The position numbers and the translations under genes are program-made. Positions 21,200 through 21,863 of a stretch of DNA of 21,863 nucleotides are shown in pieces (position 1 is the first letter of the stretch; each line of letters opens with the position of its first letter). The stretch comes from a virus, in IMG/VR virus record IMGVR_UViG_3300037150_000008, positions 1 through 21,863 of that record; one strand, 5' to 3'. The notes below the pieces were generated by a model. The model did no database searches, was not told the origin of the DNA, and saw nothing but the letters and a program-made list of their open reading frames with translations.

Positions 21200-21863
21200 T
21201 TGAAACTATCGATGATGTTGACGCTGATTTTGGGAATGGCTTTTGCTCCTACTGTCTATGCACAGACTAGCGGAAGCACTCCACCGCCTCCGCCAGTCTG
21301 CGGCTCGACAAATGCAGGAGCGATCTACACGAACACCGGTACCAGCCCAGCGACGGTCTATACGTGCTCCTACTACAATCTGATGTGGCAATGGGTCGTG
21401 AATCCGAGCTATGGAGGTCTGGTATCGTATCCGACGGTGCCGACAACGTGCTCAGGAGCCCTGCCTGTATTTCTGGCAGGATGGCCGAATACGCAGATGT
21501 ATATGTGCGTCAGCGGTGTTCCTTTACTTATTGGAGGAACCGGAAACGCCATAGGTTCATTCACCTACGCCGGTACGAGTGCGCCGTCTGCTACTTGCTC
21601 GGCACTGGTGAATAATGGATTCATCGCCACAAATTCCACGCCGCAAGCGTATCAATGCTCCAATGCGACGGGAATCTATCAGTGGAACCCGCTTGGTGGC
21701 AGCGGCGGCGGTTGCCCTCTAACCGGCTGCACGTTTACCGGCGCACTCACCGGCACCAGCGCATCGTTCTCAGGCACTGTCGCGGCTGGCGCTGTGGTGC
21801 AAACCAAACTCCCCGCCATTGATCCAACTGCATCCGCTTATGCGGCAACTGCAAATATGGCGA
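21200..21863 (+). CDS. Fibre-like protein with Sec signal peptide and Cys-pair repeats (C-terminus beyond window)
   Basis: An open frame of at least 221 codons without a stop, running off the right edge. The start is TTG at 21200, placed six bases after a perfect AAGGAG (21188-21193); an in-frame ATG at 21212 is too far from it. Residues 1-21 form a signal peptide: K2, a hydrophobic core MLTLILGMAFAP and VYA before the likely cut after A21. Residues 34-162 hold three modules repeating every 49-50 residues, with Cys pairs C34/C56, C84/C103 and C133/C153 and an aromatic before the second Cys of each. A Gly-rich link and C172/C177 follow, then ALTGTSASFSGTVAAG, a pattern of tail-fibre shafts. 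It may be a second fibre, a receptor protein or a surface protein of the lysogen. Confidence 0.65.
   Translation, partial: MKLSMMLTLILGMAFAPTVYAQTSGSTPPPPPVCGSTNAGAIYTNTGTSPATVYTCSYYNLMWQWVVNPSYGGLVSYPTVPTTCSGALPVFLAGWPNTQMYMCVSGVPLLIGGTGNAIGSFTYAGTSAPSATCSALVNNGFIATNSTPQAYQCSNATGIYQWNPLGGSGGGCPLTGCTFTGALTGTSASFSGTVAAGAVVQTKLPAIDPTASAYAATANMA

Overview
The window is a 21.9-kb stretch of the late (morphogenesis) region of a contractile-tailed dsDNA bacteriophage or prophage. Nearly all genes lie on the + strand, packed head to tail with ATGA, TAATG or TGATG junctions. Gene order and families (DUF1073-type portal, MuF, DUF2213 protease, DUF2184 capsid, DUF4054, LIC_12616-like neck, DUF3383 sheath, Pam3-like baseplate) resemble the small 'simple contractile tail' myophages rather than T4, Mu or P2. 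The host cannot be fixed from sequence. It is a bacterium using Shine-Dalgarno initiation and a sigma70-like promoter, with moderate GC. The Cys-pair fibre modules at the right edge recall soil and Acidobacteria-type phage proteins, but that is a guess.

Layout. (1) 1-1034: C-terminus of an amino-methyltransferase, an HNH endonuclease and a 78-aa unknown; terminase probably lies just upstream. (2) 1034-8484, head: portal with an extra C-terminal domain, two micro-genes, MuF minor head protein, prohead protease fused to an acidic/lysine-rich scaffold-like tail, a decoration protein with three tandem beta repeats, the major capsid protein and a small conserved protein. The head genes are interrupted at 4009-4430 by a minus-strand cassette of three tiny genes (zinc finger plus two membrane peptides) with its own strong promoter; it looks like a moron. 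(3) 8481-10486, connector and neck genes. (4) 10498-14943: sheath, tube, tail assembly chaperone with a -1 frameshift extension, and tape measure with a lysin-like domain. (5) 14943-20321: baseplate proteins, plug, hub, spike with an HxH tip, gp25-like wedge, J-like wedge and DUF2612, interrupted by a GIY-YIG homing endonuclease with five NUMOD3 repeats. (6) 20329-21863: a tail fibre, then a second fibre-like gene that starts with TTG, encodes a Sec signal peptide and carries Cys-pair repeats of about 50 residues; it runs off the window.

How it works together: portal, MuF, protease/scaffold, capsid and decoration proteins build and mature the head. Neck proteins join it to the tail. Sheath, tube, chaperones and tape measure make the contractile tail, and the baseplate set and fibres finish it. 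The points most worth a second look are the minus-strand cassette, a recurring A-x-D-(A/S) motif shared by the presumed protease substrates, the three-copy C-terminal motif around the methyltransferase/HNH junction, and the Sec-exported, Cys-rich fibre-like protein. No tRNA, rRNA, CRISPR array, insertion sequence or convincing intrinsic terminator was seen.
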